16,072 nt of DNA from JBBPYR01 sp038199755. GTDB lineage: Bacteria; Chloroflexota; Ktedonobacteria; Ktedonobacterales; Ktedonobacteraceae. The stretch covers positions 1 to 16,072 of the forward strand of contig JBBPYR010000284.1 in the NCBI GenBank assembly GCA_038199755.1, given 5' to 3'. This document shows, one piece after another, positions 1-7,786 of this stretch. Every line of letters begins with the position of its first letter. The first letter of the stretch is position 1. The translations under genes were made by a program, and so were the position numbers. A model generated the notes under the pieces. It had not been told where the DNA came from and made no database searches. It saw nothing but the letters and a program-made list of their open reading frames with translations.

Positions 1-146
1 ATAGGCTGTGATCCTTGTGTCGTAGACTCCATGAAACTCCTCACTTTGCACATGAACGCTATCTATTTGTGCTGATAGAGATAATATAGATACCTACGTA
101 ACAACAAGTTACATGTTGCAACGCCCTCACCATCTGCGATGACTCA

Positions 147-207
147 CATGATAAGGAGGTAGTGTACGAGCGGCTATGAGCGCGTTGCGCTCCACCTCCT
201 TATCATG
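147..207. repeat. Inverted repeat with 14-bp perfect arms and a nested hairpin
   Basis: The arms at 147-160 and 194-207 are exact reverse complements. Inside the loop is a second perfect hairpin, GAGCGC (178-183) with GCGCTC (187-192). The left arm contains AAGGAGGT and the right arm ACCTCCTT, that is, a perfect Shine-Dalgarno and anti-Shine-Dalgarno sequence. No U-run follows, so a classic intrinsic terminator is not supported. It may be a repetitive palindrome or a folded transcript end of an upstream gene. Confidence 0.6.
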
Positions 208-303
208 ATATGAAGCGCGAAAGGTTGCATAGGAGTTTTAGCCGTAAAAATAAGATGATAGGCACGTGTGAGATAGCGATGGGTATGCAATTGCAGACAA
301 CTA

Positions 304-312
304 TGCTATACT
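304..312 (+). promoter_or_regulatory. Candidate extended -10 promoter for secDF
   Basis: TGCTATACT matches the extended -10 form TGN-TATAAT with one change in the hexamer. No good -35 hexamer lies 17 nt upstream; TTGCAG at 291-296 is too close. Transcription would start near 319 and leave a leader of about 150 nt before secD. A very similar element, TGCTATCAT, precedes dnaA. Confidence 0.4.
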
Positions 313-467
313 CACCAAAATAACAATGGTCTGTTTACGTTCTTTATTAAAGAAGAATTGTAACAGTTTATACTGGAAGATGGGCAGGATGTTAGGCGTC
401 ACGAAGCGCGGAACTCTATTCATTGCGTCCCTACCCAAGTAGCTCATGAGTGAGAGGAAATACTTTT

Positions 468-1886
468 ATGCGTCGAGGAACACTCACACTCCTCTTCTTT
501 ATTATTTTACTCGGCCTGGGCGCAGCATATGTCGCCTTCTGGCCCAATCCAGACCCCAAGACGGGAAAAGCGTGGCATGGTATTAATAATCCATTCGCTG
601 TTACGCTAGGTCTTGATCTGCAAGGCGGTATTCGCGTCCTGCTCGTACCAGACCCAAGCAAAAAATACTCAATTGATTATGTCAATAGTGCGATTGATGC
701 CACCATCACCCAGATCACACAGCGCGTCAACGCCGGTGGCACGAAAGAGCCAAACATTCGCCAACAGACCGTTGGTGGCGTTCCAGGCATTTCCGTTGAG
801 TTGCCGGGCTTGAATAGTGGTAATCAAAAAGCAGAGATCGATCAATTGCTCAAAGTAGGCGATCTGCAGTTTTGGGATACAGGTCCCAGCGGTAGCCTTG
901 CACAAGGCACGACGTTCAACCCGACCCAATATACGCAATACAATCCTGGTGGTAAGGCATTATTCACTGGTGCCGATCTGGACCCGAACCAACTGAGCGC
1001 AGCACCAGACACCAATCGTGGCAACAACTACCTCATCAACTTTGGTATGCAGGGTAGTGCCGTCGGTCGTCTCGGCACCTTCTCTGCCGCTCACATCGGT
1101 GATGCCCTCACCATCGTACTTGATGGCAAAGTGGTGAGTTCACCAATCATTCAAGGCACACTTCCAGGCAGTGGCCAGATCACGGGTACATTTACCCAGG
1201 CCGATGCCTCCTCCCTGGTCAGCGTGCTCAAATATGGTTCCTTGAAGCTTGTCATGAAAGTCGCGAGTGAGGAGAGCGTCGGGGCAACCCTCGGTGCCGA
1301 CTCCATTCAGAAAAGCCTCCTTGCGGGTATCATTGGCCTGAGTATCGTGATGATCTTCATGCTACTCTACTACCGCTTGCCCGGCATCTTGGCCAACATC
1401 GCCCTCTTGCTCTATGCCCTGTTCGTCTACTCCCTCTTTAAAATGATTGGCGTCGTCTTAACCCTTGCCGGTATCGCAGGTTTCATCCTGTCAATCGGTA
1501 TGGCGGTAGACGCAAACGTGCTCATCTTTGAGCGCGTCAAAGAAGAATTACGGGCAGGACGCTTGCTAGCAGCAGCCATCGATATTGGTTGGAAACGTGC
1601 GTGGCCCTCTATTCGTGACTCGAACATCTCGACGCTGATTACCTGTGGCGTGCTTTACTTCTTCGGCACGAACTATGGCGCGAGCGTGATTGTCGGCTTC
1701 GCCACCACCCTGTTCCTGGGTGTGTTAATCAGTATGTTTACTGCCGTCGTAGTCACACGCACCTTCCTGAACCTGCTTGTGCCGACCGGCGTTGTCAGTC
1801 ACCCCGCCCTGTTTGGACTTCCCGCTGGCTCGATTGCGCAATCAACGGCGACGGCAGTTCTGGCGCGGCGAAACAGCACAGTGTAG
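468..1886 (+). CDS. secD: Protein translocase subunit SecD
   Basis: SecD, the larger partner of the SecDF complex, which uses the proton gradient to help pull preproteins through SecYEG from the outer face of the membrane. The 472-residue product has an N-terminal membrane segment (about 5-24). The family motif LGLDLQGG follows at 47-54, then a large extracytoplasmic part. From about 284 there are five further membrane segments, with the transmembrane motif AVDANVLIFERV at 346-357. Its Asp348 corresponds to the conserved proton-relay aspartate of this family. The ATG at 468 is preferred: GAGAGG lies 10 nt upstream, whereas the in-frame GTG at 450 has no ribosome binding site. The stop is 11 nt before secF, so the two form an operon. 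YajC is not encoded next to it within the window. Length and motif order are normal for SecD. Confidence 0.95.
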   Translation: MRRGTLTLLFFIILLGLGAAYVAFWPNPDPKTGKAWHGINNPFAVTLGLDLQGGIRVLLVPDPSKKYSIDYVNSAIDATITQITQRVNAGGTKEPNIRQQTVGGVPGISVELPGLNSGNQKAEIDQLLKVGDLQFWDTGPSGSLAQGTTFNPTQYTQYNPGGKALFTGADLDPNQLSAAPDTNRGNNYLINFGMQGSAVGRLGTFSAAHIGDALTIVLDGKVVSSPIIQGTLPGSGQITGTFTQADASSLVSVLKYGSLKLVMKVASEESVGATLGADSIQKSLLAGIIGLSIVMIFMLLYYRLPGILANIALLLYALFVYSLFKMIGVVLTLAGIAGFILSIGMAVDANVLIFERVKEELRAGRLLAAAIDIGWKRAWPSIRDSNISTLITCGVLYFFGTNYGASVIVGFATTLFLGVLISMFTAVVVTRTFLNLLVPTGVVSHPALFGLPAGSIAQSTATAVLARRNSTV

Positions 1887-1897
1887 AGGAGAAGAGT

Positions 1898-3283
1898 GTG
1901 TTTAACCTTGTCAAATATCGCTATAGATTCCTGCTGATCTCGCTGGTGATCATCATACCGGGAGTGATCTCCTTGGCCTTCAAAGGCTTAAACGTCGGCA
2001 TCGACTTTGCTAGTGGTTCAAATGTAGAACTGCACCCACAAACGCCGCTGAAGATTACTGATGTGGAGCGTCTACTCAAGCCATTGGGCCTCTCCAGCCT
2101 TGAGGTTACCGTTGGCAACAACACGCAACTTGTTGGCAACAAGACCGTCTGGATACGCCTGAACACGCGCATCGATAGCAACGTCTCTAGTAGCATCCAG
2201 AGCGACCTGACAACCAAATATGGCACGGTGAACGTCAAACCCTATGACATACAGCTTTCAGGCAAGCCTGTTACGCTGATTATCGTCGATGGTTTCTCCA
2301 CTGCGCCCACTGTCAGTGACATTCAGACCTTGTTGACAAAACTGCCGAATACCAGCGACCCCAGCAAAGGGCCAGCTACGACAGCAGTTACGCCATCGGT
2401 TAGCGCAACGGGCACAGCTGCCCCCATTATCAGTAAGGCGACTCCAACCGGGGCTGCCACGAACAGCAATCCAGCCATTATTCCGGTCAGCGTGACTGAC
2501 GTGCAGGCAGGTAAGACTGATCAGACCATCAACATCCTGACCCGTAGTAGCATTCAGACCACCAGTAGCACTGGTGCCAACACCTCAGACAAGAGCACAG
2601 ATGTACCCACGCTCTTGGCAACCATTCTCAATAGTGGTGGCCCGTACACGTCTCTGGTGAGCAATTCTGAGGTTGGTGGCGCGGTCGCGCAACAGACGAC
2701 GCTGTACGCGTTCCTGGCCGTCATCGTGTCCTCGCTTGCTATCCTTGCCTACATCTGGTTCTCGTTCCGCAAGGTTTCTAAGCCATGGCGTTATGGTGCA
2801 TGCGCTATTATCGCCTTGTTGCATGACGTACTGGTTGTGCTCGGCGTCTTCTCTATTCTGGGTTGGCTTTTCAACATTCAGATCGACGCCCTGTTCATCA
2901 CCGCCCTGCTCACTATCGTCGGTTTCTCAGTGCATGACACCATTGTGGTGTTTGACCGCATCCGTGAGAACATGCAACGTCGCACCAGCGAAACCTTTGA
3001 GCAAGTGGTCAACGCCAGCCTCGTGCAGACAATGGCACGTTCGCTCAACACCTCGCTGACGGTGCTCTTCACCTTGAGCGCATTGACGCTCTTCGGTGGC
3101 GAAAGCATCCGCACCTTCACACTCACACTGCTCATCGGCATCTTTAGTGGTACCTACTCCTCTATCTTCAATGCTAGTATGCTACTGGTCATTTGGGAAA
3201 AAGGCGAGTTGGGGCTTAAACGCTTCAACAACGAACGCACACCCGATGGGCGTTCCGTGCGCGAACTGGTTGGCACCCGCTAA
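1898..3283 (+). CDS. secF: Protein translocase subunit SecF with an extended extracytoplasmic loop
   Basis: SecF, partner of SecD. It starts with GTG, with AGGAGA 5 nt upstream. The 461-residue product has a first membrane segment at about 10-28, then GIDFASGS at 34-41, a divergent form of the usual GIDFTGGT. The C-terminal half is canonical: GFSVHDTIVVFDRIREN at 342-358 (Asp347 matching the conserved transmembrane Asp), RSLNTSLT at 381-388 (Arg381 matching the conserved Arg), then LFGG and the GTYSSIF motif. Most SecF proteins are about 300-320 residues. The excess lies between roughly 120 and 245, in the extracytoplasmic loop, and is rich in Thr, Ser, Ala and Pro from 150 to 235, which suggests a flexible linker. 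The reading frame is intact throughout and codon use does not change, so this is an insertion and not a frameshift. Confidence 0.94.
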   Translation: MFNLVKYRYRFLLISLVIIIPGVISLAFKGLNVGIDFASGSNVELHPQTPLKITDVERLLKPLGLSSLEVTVGNNTQLVGNKTVWIRLNTRIDSNVSSSIQSDLTTKYGTVNVKPYDIQLSGKPVTLIIVDGFSTAPTVSDIQTLLTKLPNTSDPSKGPATTAVTPSVSATGTAAPIISKATPTGAATNSNPAIIPVSVTDVQAGKTDQTINILTRSSIQTTSSTGANTSDKSTDVPTLLATILNSGGPYTSLVSNSEVGGAVAQQTTLYAFLAVIVSSLAILAYIWFSFRKVSKPWRYGACAIIALLHDVLVVLGVFSILGWLFNIQIDALFITALLTIVGFSVHDTIVVFDRIRENMQRRTSETFEQVVNASLVQTMARSLNTSLTVLFTLSALTLFGGESIRTFTLTLLIGIFSGTYSSIFNASMLLVIWEKGELGLKRFNNERTPDGRSVRELVGTR

Positions 3284-3332
3284 CCCATTGAGTTAATGGA
3301 TGTTGACGAAATAAATCGGCAATCGTTAGCGA

Positions 3333-3426
3333 CATGGCGACCGCAAGGGATCGCCACTACCATACTGCGAATGCACTCTACGGGCTGCACCGTATATGGT
3401 AGTGGCGATCCCTTGCGGTCGCCATG
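3333..3426. repeat. Perfect 32-bp inverted repeat (MITE-like palindrome)
   Basis: The arms at 3333-3364 and 3395-3426 are exact reverse complements over 32 nt with a 30-nt loop. Each arm also contains its own small hairpin, GGCGA (3336-3340) with TCGCC (3351-3355). No U-run follows. No target-site duplication is obvious at the flanks. It lies 49 nt after secF and 109 nt before the next gene. As RNA it would fold into a very stable stem and could limit read-through from secF. Its form resembles a miniature transposon-derived or REP-type element; copy number in the genome cannot be judged here. Confidence 0.85.
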
Positions 3427-3535
3427 CCCATATTATAGATTCCTTGGGTTCTCCCCCTACGTTTTTGTCCGCGCATGCGTGTATGATTTATGGAGTAGAT
3501 TAGCCGAGAATAGTCAACAACAAGGAGGGCAAGTT

Positions 3536-4492
3536 ATGCTCACAGGAATCGATCACATCATCATTGGCGTCAAGGATTTGAGCGCGGCCACCCATATCTT
3601 TCATGAACGCTTAGGGCTGTCCGTCAGTGGTGGCGGCAAGCACCCAACGGGCGGCACAGCCAACCGCATTATTCTGATTGGCGACACCTATCTAGAACTC
3701 ATCGCCGTTCACGAGCCTGACGAGGCGCAGCCAAGTATGCTAGCACGATTAGCCAAGGGCGAAGGCTATCTCAACTTCGTGCTGGCCTCAGATGACATTG
3801 AGGCCGATAGCAACGCCATGCGAGAGCGCGGTGTTTCCCTGCTTGGCCCCAGAGCGGGTTCCCTCACCGCGCCAGACGGACGCACACGCGGCTGGTCACG
3901 CGTCGATGTGGAACGCCCCGACTTGACGCAACACTACCCCTTTATTATTCAGCATGACAGCACAGGAGAAGAACGTCGTCAGCGACTGGCAGGCTGGACC
4001 ACACCACCAGAACATCCCCTTGGCGTCAGTAAGGTGCTCAGCGTGACAGTGGCGGTCGCGGACCTGAACGAAGCGGCCCCACGCTTCGCGCATATCTATG
4101 GTCTGCAACCCTCTGACCAATATTCTAGTGAGTCCGACTCGTGGGATGCACAACTCCTCTCGTTCTTGCTGAACACAACGCTGCAGAACATCGAGCTAGC
4201 CGCACCTCTTCCCAGCTTCCTCGATCCCGCAGCAAGGAACGTATTATTAGCGGAACCAGGAGCGTTACGCGCTTACCTGCAACAATTCGGAGAAAGCTTG
4301 TGCCGCATTACACTGGCTGTAGAAAATCTTGCCGCCTCAAGACGCTACCTTGATGAACATAATGTCTCCTATATCTACCCACACGCAGAACGCCCCCTCC
4401 TTTGGATTCTGCCCGATCAAACCTGTGGCGCATCCATAGTCTTACACGAATTTACACCTGACATGCCACCAGATTTCGGCATGGACTTGTAA
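3536..4492 (+). CDS. Glyoxalase-like VOC-family protein (two VOC modules)
   Basis: The 318-residue product belongs to the vicinal oxygen chelate superfamily, closest in style to the Glyoxalase_3 (glyoxalase-like) type. The N-terminal module opens with GIDHIIIGVKDL (4-15), continues with the typical GGGKHPTGGTANR stretch (32-44), and has LELI at 54-57. His7 and Glu55 are candidate metal ligands. A second module begins near 161 with VLSVTVAVADL and reaches the C-terminus. The substrate cannot be inferred. The reading frame stays open upstream to 3296, but that part runs through the 32-bp palindrome. The ATG at 3536 has AAGGAGGG six nt upstream, so this start is clear. It appears to be a single-gene unit. 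Its terminator region faces the convergent operon on the other strand. Confidence 0.85.
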   Translation: MLTGIDHIIIGVKDLSAATHIFHERLGLSVSGGGKHPTGGTANRIILIGDTYLELIAVHEPDEAQPSMLARLAKGEGYLNFVLASDDIEADSNAMRERGVSLLGPRAGSLTAPDGRTRGWSRVDVERPDLTQHYPFIIQHDSTGEERRQRLAGWTTPPEHPLGVSKVLSVTVAVADLNEAAPRFAHIYGLQPSDQYSSESDSWDAQLLSFLLNTTLQNIELAAPLPSFLDPAARNVLLAEPGALRAYLQQFGESLCRITLAVENLAASRRYLDEHNVSYIYPHAERPLLWILPDQTCGASIVLHEFTPDMPPDFGMDL

Positions 4493-4501
4493 GCCCCTGC
4501 T

Positions 4502-4555
4502 AACAGAAGCAGGAAGGCGACAAGGCAATTGCTTTGTCGCCTTCCTATTTCTGTT
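4502..4555. terminator. Bidirectional hairpin between convergent genes
   Basis: A 13-bp perfect stem (4511-4523 with 4534-4546) is extended by an outer 7-bp pairing (4502-4508 with 4549-4555) across a 2-nt internal loop. It lies between the stop of the VOC gene and the stop of the HD-domain gene, so it can serve both strands. The U-run after the stem is weak on either side. Confidence 0.7.
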
Positions 4556-4563
4556 ATAGGGTC

Positions 4564-5202
4564 TTATTCTTGCACCACAAAACGGACTTTACGGTCAAAT
4601 ACCTTCTCAAATAAATCAGCTTTTTCGTTCGCATGCTCGATCTCATTCTCTAATTCAGATAGTGGACGTGCCAACAACACAAACGTCCATACCTTCTCAT
4701 TGCTCAGCTTAGGCTCAACAAACACACCTAAGACGCGCCCATCATGACTAAAATCTAAAGCGTCCGCGATACGCAGTAAGGCAGATAAGGCAGAGACACG
4801 TTTCCGAGCGGCCTTGTTAAGCGCGGAAAATTCCTCATGCTCATCACTGGGGAGTGCTCGACGATGATAACGTGCAATCACAGCAATTTCGTAGCGTTGC
4901 TTCTCGCTAAAGTCGGGCAGGTGTGCGTCTTTGATCAGACGAAACGAGTGCTTGTGGTGGCGACGCGCCTCTACCAGCATGCCTGTATTATGCAGAAAAG
5001 CCGCACGTTCGAGAATACGTAATTCGTTTGTTCCTAATTTATGCAGAGGCTGTGTTGCTTCAAAGAGTTGTGCAGAGAGACGCGCCACCTGACGAGCATG
5101 AGGCCAATCCTCTACCAGCAACCCTCCACTCAAGTACAGTTCATTGGCCGTAGGAGTGGCGATTTGCCACCAGTTTAGCTCTATTGCGTCCGACATCGGC
5201 AT
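4564..5202 (-). CDS. Stand-alone HD-domain protein of the Ppx/GppA C-terminal type
   Basis: The 212-residue product matches the C-terminal HD-like domain normally fused to exopolyphosphatase/guanosine pentaphosphatase (Ppx/GppA), here as a separate protein. It shows an early HARQVARL (35-42), LERAAFLHNTG (64-74), HHKHS (82-86), the IARYHR motif (109-114) and LRIADALDFSHDG (143-155). The first HD pair reads His71-Asn72, so the expected acidic metal ligand is Asn. The E. coli Ppx equivalent is His-Glu, so this position varies in the family, but Asn would weaken metal binding. ATG 5202 is preferred over GTG 5214, because AAGGTGAG lies 7 nt before it. It is third in a same-strand group after the Ppx-CHAD and CHAD genes, with a 176-nt gap that could hold its own promoter. 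Likely role: regulatory or oligomerising partner of the Ppx-CHAD protein. Confidence 0.82.
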   Translation of the reverse strand: MPMSDAIELNWWQIATPTANELYLSGGLLVEDWPHARQVARLSAQLFEATQPLHKLGTNELRILERAAFLHNTGMLVEARRHHKHSFRLIKDAHLPDFSEKQRYEIAVIARYHRRALPSDEHEEFSALNKAARKRVSALSALLRIADALDFSHDGRVLGVFVEPKLSNEKVWTFVLLARPLSELENEIEHANEKADLFEKVFDRKVRFVVQE

Positions 5203-5378
5203 GGTAGGTCTCACCTTCGCGTGTTACTAAGTATCAAATATCCCCACTTCTCTCTACATAACGCCCGTTCCCTCTTATTTTCGACGAATGAGCAGAGGGC
5301 TATGTCACAGTACTCGCTACATGACTTACGTCTCAGGATGTGTTCTCTTCACGATAAGTGAATGCTTTCTTAGCATAC

Positions 5379-5960
5379 TTATACCAACAGGTTGAGCAAT
5401 ACACGACGAAAATCACGCCCTTGCAATTGATGCCAGTGTTGCCTAAAAGTAGTGTACTGTTCCTTACGGCTCTGTTGCAAGCTCGTCAATAAGAGTTGTA
5501 AACCCGCATGTTCTTGCACTGATGGTGCTAATTCAGGATTTACCAGATAGGCCAGCAGCTCGGGGTTCACCGCAACACGCTCATGATGTATCTCATCGGG
5601 GGTCGTTTGCACCACCGCCTCATCATAGCTCATCCCATGTTCTTTATTTTCCAGGCAAATCTGCAAAAGCTCAATCATCACATCACTATCATGCACCGCA
5701 CCTAACTCTTCCTGAATCTGCGTCACCTCTTTTATCACGTCCGCGGTCTGCTCTGGCAAGACATCCTCGAAAATCTCTAACGTGTAGCGCAAGCGCTTAG
5801 CCGCAATACGCATGTCATGGAGTTCATGGCTATACAGAGGATTATCCGCATAGATTGCCAAGCTATAGAAATCCTCTACGCGTACACGTGCGATTTCGCG
5901 TGCATTCTCGCCAGTAGATGCATCAATATCAATACCAGATACCTTGCTCGCCTTTGCCAT
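5379..5960 (-). CDS. CHAD-domain protein
   Basis: The 193-residue product is a single CHAD domain, the alpha-helical fold with conserved His and basic residues known to bind polyphosphate. The diagnostic stretch HDMRIAAKRLRYTLEIFED is at 48-66, with the second conserved part EELGAVHDSDVMIELL at 84-99. It starts one nt after the stop of the Ppx-CHAD gene (TAA-G-ATG), with AAAGAGG as ribosome binding site inside the previous coding end, so translation is probably coupled. Pairing with an enzyme that carries its own CHAD domain suggests a second polyphosphate-binding subunit, or a targeting factor for polyphosphate granules. There is no signal peptide or membrane segment, so it should be cytoplasmic. 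Confidence 0.88.
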   Translation of the reverse strand: MAKASKVSGIDIDASTGENAREIARVRVEDFYSLAIYADNPLYSHELHDMRIAAKRLRYTLEIFEDVLPEQTADVIKEVTQIQEELGAVHDSDVMIELLQICLENKEHGMSYDEAVVQTTPDEIHHERVAVNPELLAYLVNPELAPSVQEHAGLQLLLTSLQQSRKEQYTTFRQHWHQLQGRDFRRVLLNLLV

Positions 5961-5961
5961 C

Positions 5962-7431
5962 TTATGCCTCTTTCTGCTGGAAACACGCCTCTACTTGCTG
6001 TAAAAAGGCACGGTCATCGAACCCCTTAAAAAATGCGGCCAGCACTTTCTGTTGGTGACGCCGATAGGCACTCAGGCGATCAATCAGCCAATCAATACCA
6101 GCTTGCTCGTCTGGTGTCACCTGCTCACGGCGCACCTGCAAACCCTCAATCATCACATCTGTATCACGGGCATTGCCCAAGACATCAGCCATTTTCTTCG
6201 TGCGGCGATAGACCTTTTTGAACTGCTTCGGCTCACACAACGATTCATACGCATCCAAAGCGGCCCGTAAGCGTCGTGTGGCAACGCGCATCTTATGAAC
6301 CGCCTCGCTATCCTCATGCTTCAACACCTCATCACGCCAGGAAAGCATCTTTTGCGTGCGTGTCAGAATAGCGGAATAGCCTGCTTTGCGAAAGGACTGC
6401 TCGACTTTCTCCACTTTTTCCGCCCTCTTTTTCGTTTTTCCATCCTCATCCGCCAATGCTTGCACACGCTGCAACCACTGCTCACCATAGCGCGCATAGG
6501 CAAGGAGTGCTCCCTCGCGAATACCATGTGGGCTAACGCGAATCTCGCTCAGATGAAAACGTTCCATCATGGCACGAATGATCAGCAAACCGGCAGGCAA
6601 AATTTTGGCGCGCCCACTCGGTTGTTGATAGCGTTGCGTAACCTCTTCTGCACTGAGGCTGTGCAGGATTGCCTCACAACGCACCAACGTCTCATCCGTG
6701 AGGCGCATCTCAGTTTCATCCAAGCCCAAGGCCAGCCGCGCCAGGAAAAGCAATGAATTCGCACTACCGCCCGTCGCAATTAACGCGGACGGCTCGTCTG
6801 CTGGATGTATCCCCTGCAAATAGGTATGTAAGAATGTTTGTGCCACCTCGATCTCGTCTGCCGTAGGAGGATTCGCTGGCAGATAACGATCATGCAGCCA
6901 GCCTGAGCCAATGGGAAGAGAGATACGCCACGTAATCTGCTCGCCTTGCGCAGTGACTAGCTCGGTACTACCACCACCCAGATCCATCACCCCAAGCCCA
7001 GCAGCGGCATCCCGTTGCTTTACCAATTCGTAGGTAGCACCATAAAATGTCAAGGTCGCTTCCACATTGCCATCAATCAACTGCACATCCAAGCCCGTCT
7101 CACGCTTCACATCTGCCAGAAATTCGCTGCTATTTGCCGCCTTACGAATCGCCTCGGTCGCCACCACCAAAATAGGATACGCCCCCTGTTGTTCCGCTAG
7201 TGACTTATAGGCGTGTAGCGTTTTGAGCGCGGCATCACGCTTCTGTAGTGAGATTGCGCCACTGGCAGTGACACTCTCACCAATGCGTACCATCTCCACC
7301 TCGTCCACCACAATCTCTAAATCATCAACCTGGCAACGAGCCACCACAAGATGAATGGTGTTGCTACCAATATCAATAGCAGCACGCATGGGCTTCGGCT
7401 GATCTTCTGGCCCCTGCGATAGTTCTAACAT
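5962..7431 (-). CDS. Ppx/GppA phosphatase domain fused to a CHAD domain
   Basis: The 489-residue product has an N-terminal exopolyphosphatase/guanosine pentaphosphatase module of the ASKHA fold (about 15-318) and a C-terminal CHAD domain (about 345-489). The first phosphate motif AIDIGSNT is at 18-25. The second, MDLGGGSTELV, is at 149-159. The TGGSAN motif is at 220-225 and HGIREGALL ends the module near 310. The position matching the catalytic Glu of E. coli Ppx (second Glu of GNEEA) is Glu124 in GNVEA, so the active site looks intact. CHAD shows HKMRVATRRLRAALDAYE (379-396). The HD-type domain that normally follows Ppx is absent here and is encoded two genes downstream. ATG 7431 is chosen because GGAGGAG lies 10 nt upstream. 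TTG 7458 and GTG 7452 lack such a site. Likely reaction: hydrolysis of terminal phosphate from polyphosphate; (p)ppGpp is an alternative substrate. Confidence 0.9.
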   Translation of the reverse strand: MLELSQGPEDQPKPMRAAIDIGSNTIHLVVARCQVDDLEIVVDEVEMVRIGESVTASGAISLQKRDAALKTLHAYKSLAEQQGAYPILVVATEAIRKAANSSEFLADVKRETGLDVQLIDGNVEATLTFYGATYELVKQRDAAAGLGVMDLGGGSTELVTAQGEQITWRISLPIGSGWLHDRYLPANPPTADEIEVAQTFLHTYLQGIHPADEPSALIATGGSANSLLFLARLALGLDETEMRLTDETLVRCEAILHSLSAEEVTQRYQQPSGRAKILPAGLLIIRAMMERFHLSEIRVSPHGIREGALLAYARYGEQWLQRVQALADEDGKTKKRAEKVEKVEQSFRKAGYSAILTRTQKMLSWRDEVLKHEDSEAVHKMRVATRRLRAALDAYESLCEPKQFKKVYRRTKKMADVLGNARDTDVMIEGLQVRREQVTPDEQAGIDWLIDRLSAYRRHQQKVLAAFFKGFDDRAFLQQVEACFQQKEA

Positions 7432-7592
7432 AGCAACAGTACTCCTCCACACTGACAAATAAAATAGATCAAGACAAAATGTGAAACATCTCTTTTGTAT
7501 TACACGTTCTTTTTATAAAGGGAGACTTAAAAGAGAGACGCGAAACAGCAACCAAAAAGTTGGTAAGGCTGAGTTTACATGGGATTACTCTG

Positions 7593-7601
7593 ATTATATC
7601 A
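7593..7601 (-). promoter_or_regulatory. Candidate extended -10 promoter for the Ppx-CHAD operon
   Basis: On the minus strand the sequence reads TGATATAAT, an exact extended -10 element with a consensus TATAAT. No clear -35 is present at 16-18 nt. Transcription would start near 7586 and give a leader of about 155 nt before the ATG at 7431. Confidence 0.45.
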
Positions 7602-7730
7602 TGTACCAGACGTGCCACGGGTATCGTATACTAATATCTCCATGATGCAGACAGTACAAAAGTAAGGCTTTACAGCATTATGATTCAATGTTAGTATTAC
7701 AAGCCACTGCTATGCTACAAGCTTTCTTAA

Positions 7731-7750
7731 GCATACCCTTGCATACCCTT
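7731..7750. repeat. Tandem 10-mer upstream of dnaA
   Basis: GCATACCCTT occurs twice in direct succession, followed by the partial copy ATACCT. It ends about 30 nt before the proposed dnaA -10, a natural position for an activator or repressor site. A 10-nt spacing places both copies on the same helix face. Confidence 0.6.
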
Positions 7751-7777
7751 ATACCTATTTTTAGCGCAGCAAAATCA

Positions 7778-7786
7778 TGCTATCAT
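7778..7786 (+). promoter_or_regulatory. Candidate extended -10 promoter for dnaA
   Basis: TGCTATCAT, an extended -10 element, lies 62 nt before the dnaA start codon. The -35 position (about 7758-7763, T-rich) is a poor match, which fits extended -10 promoters. Confidence 0.4.

Larger units (their letters stand above)
1..449. other. Non-coding region upstream of secD
   Basis: No reading frame here resembles a protein and no RNA gene was recognised. The stretch holds the palindrome at 147-207 and a candidate extended -10 promoter at 304-312, both listed separately. The upstream neighbour lies outside the window, so the palindrome could mark the end of that transcription unit. Confidence 0.6.

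Noticed and set aside
3285..3299. Terminator directly after secF
   Set aside because: Only a 5-bp stem with no U-run; too weak to support.
3296..3535. N-terminal extension of the VOC protein
   Set aside because: It runs through the 32-bp palindrome, has no domain similarity, and the ATG at 3536 has a near-perfect ribosome binding site.
6295..6756. 153-residue plus-strand reading frame
   Set aside because: Shadow of the Ppx-CHAD gene on the opposite strand, with no ribosome binding site or family resemblance.
4564..7431. Single ppx gene broken by frameshifts
   Set aside because: The parts are separated by a complete CHAD gene, each has its own ribosome binding site, and the reading frames are intact.
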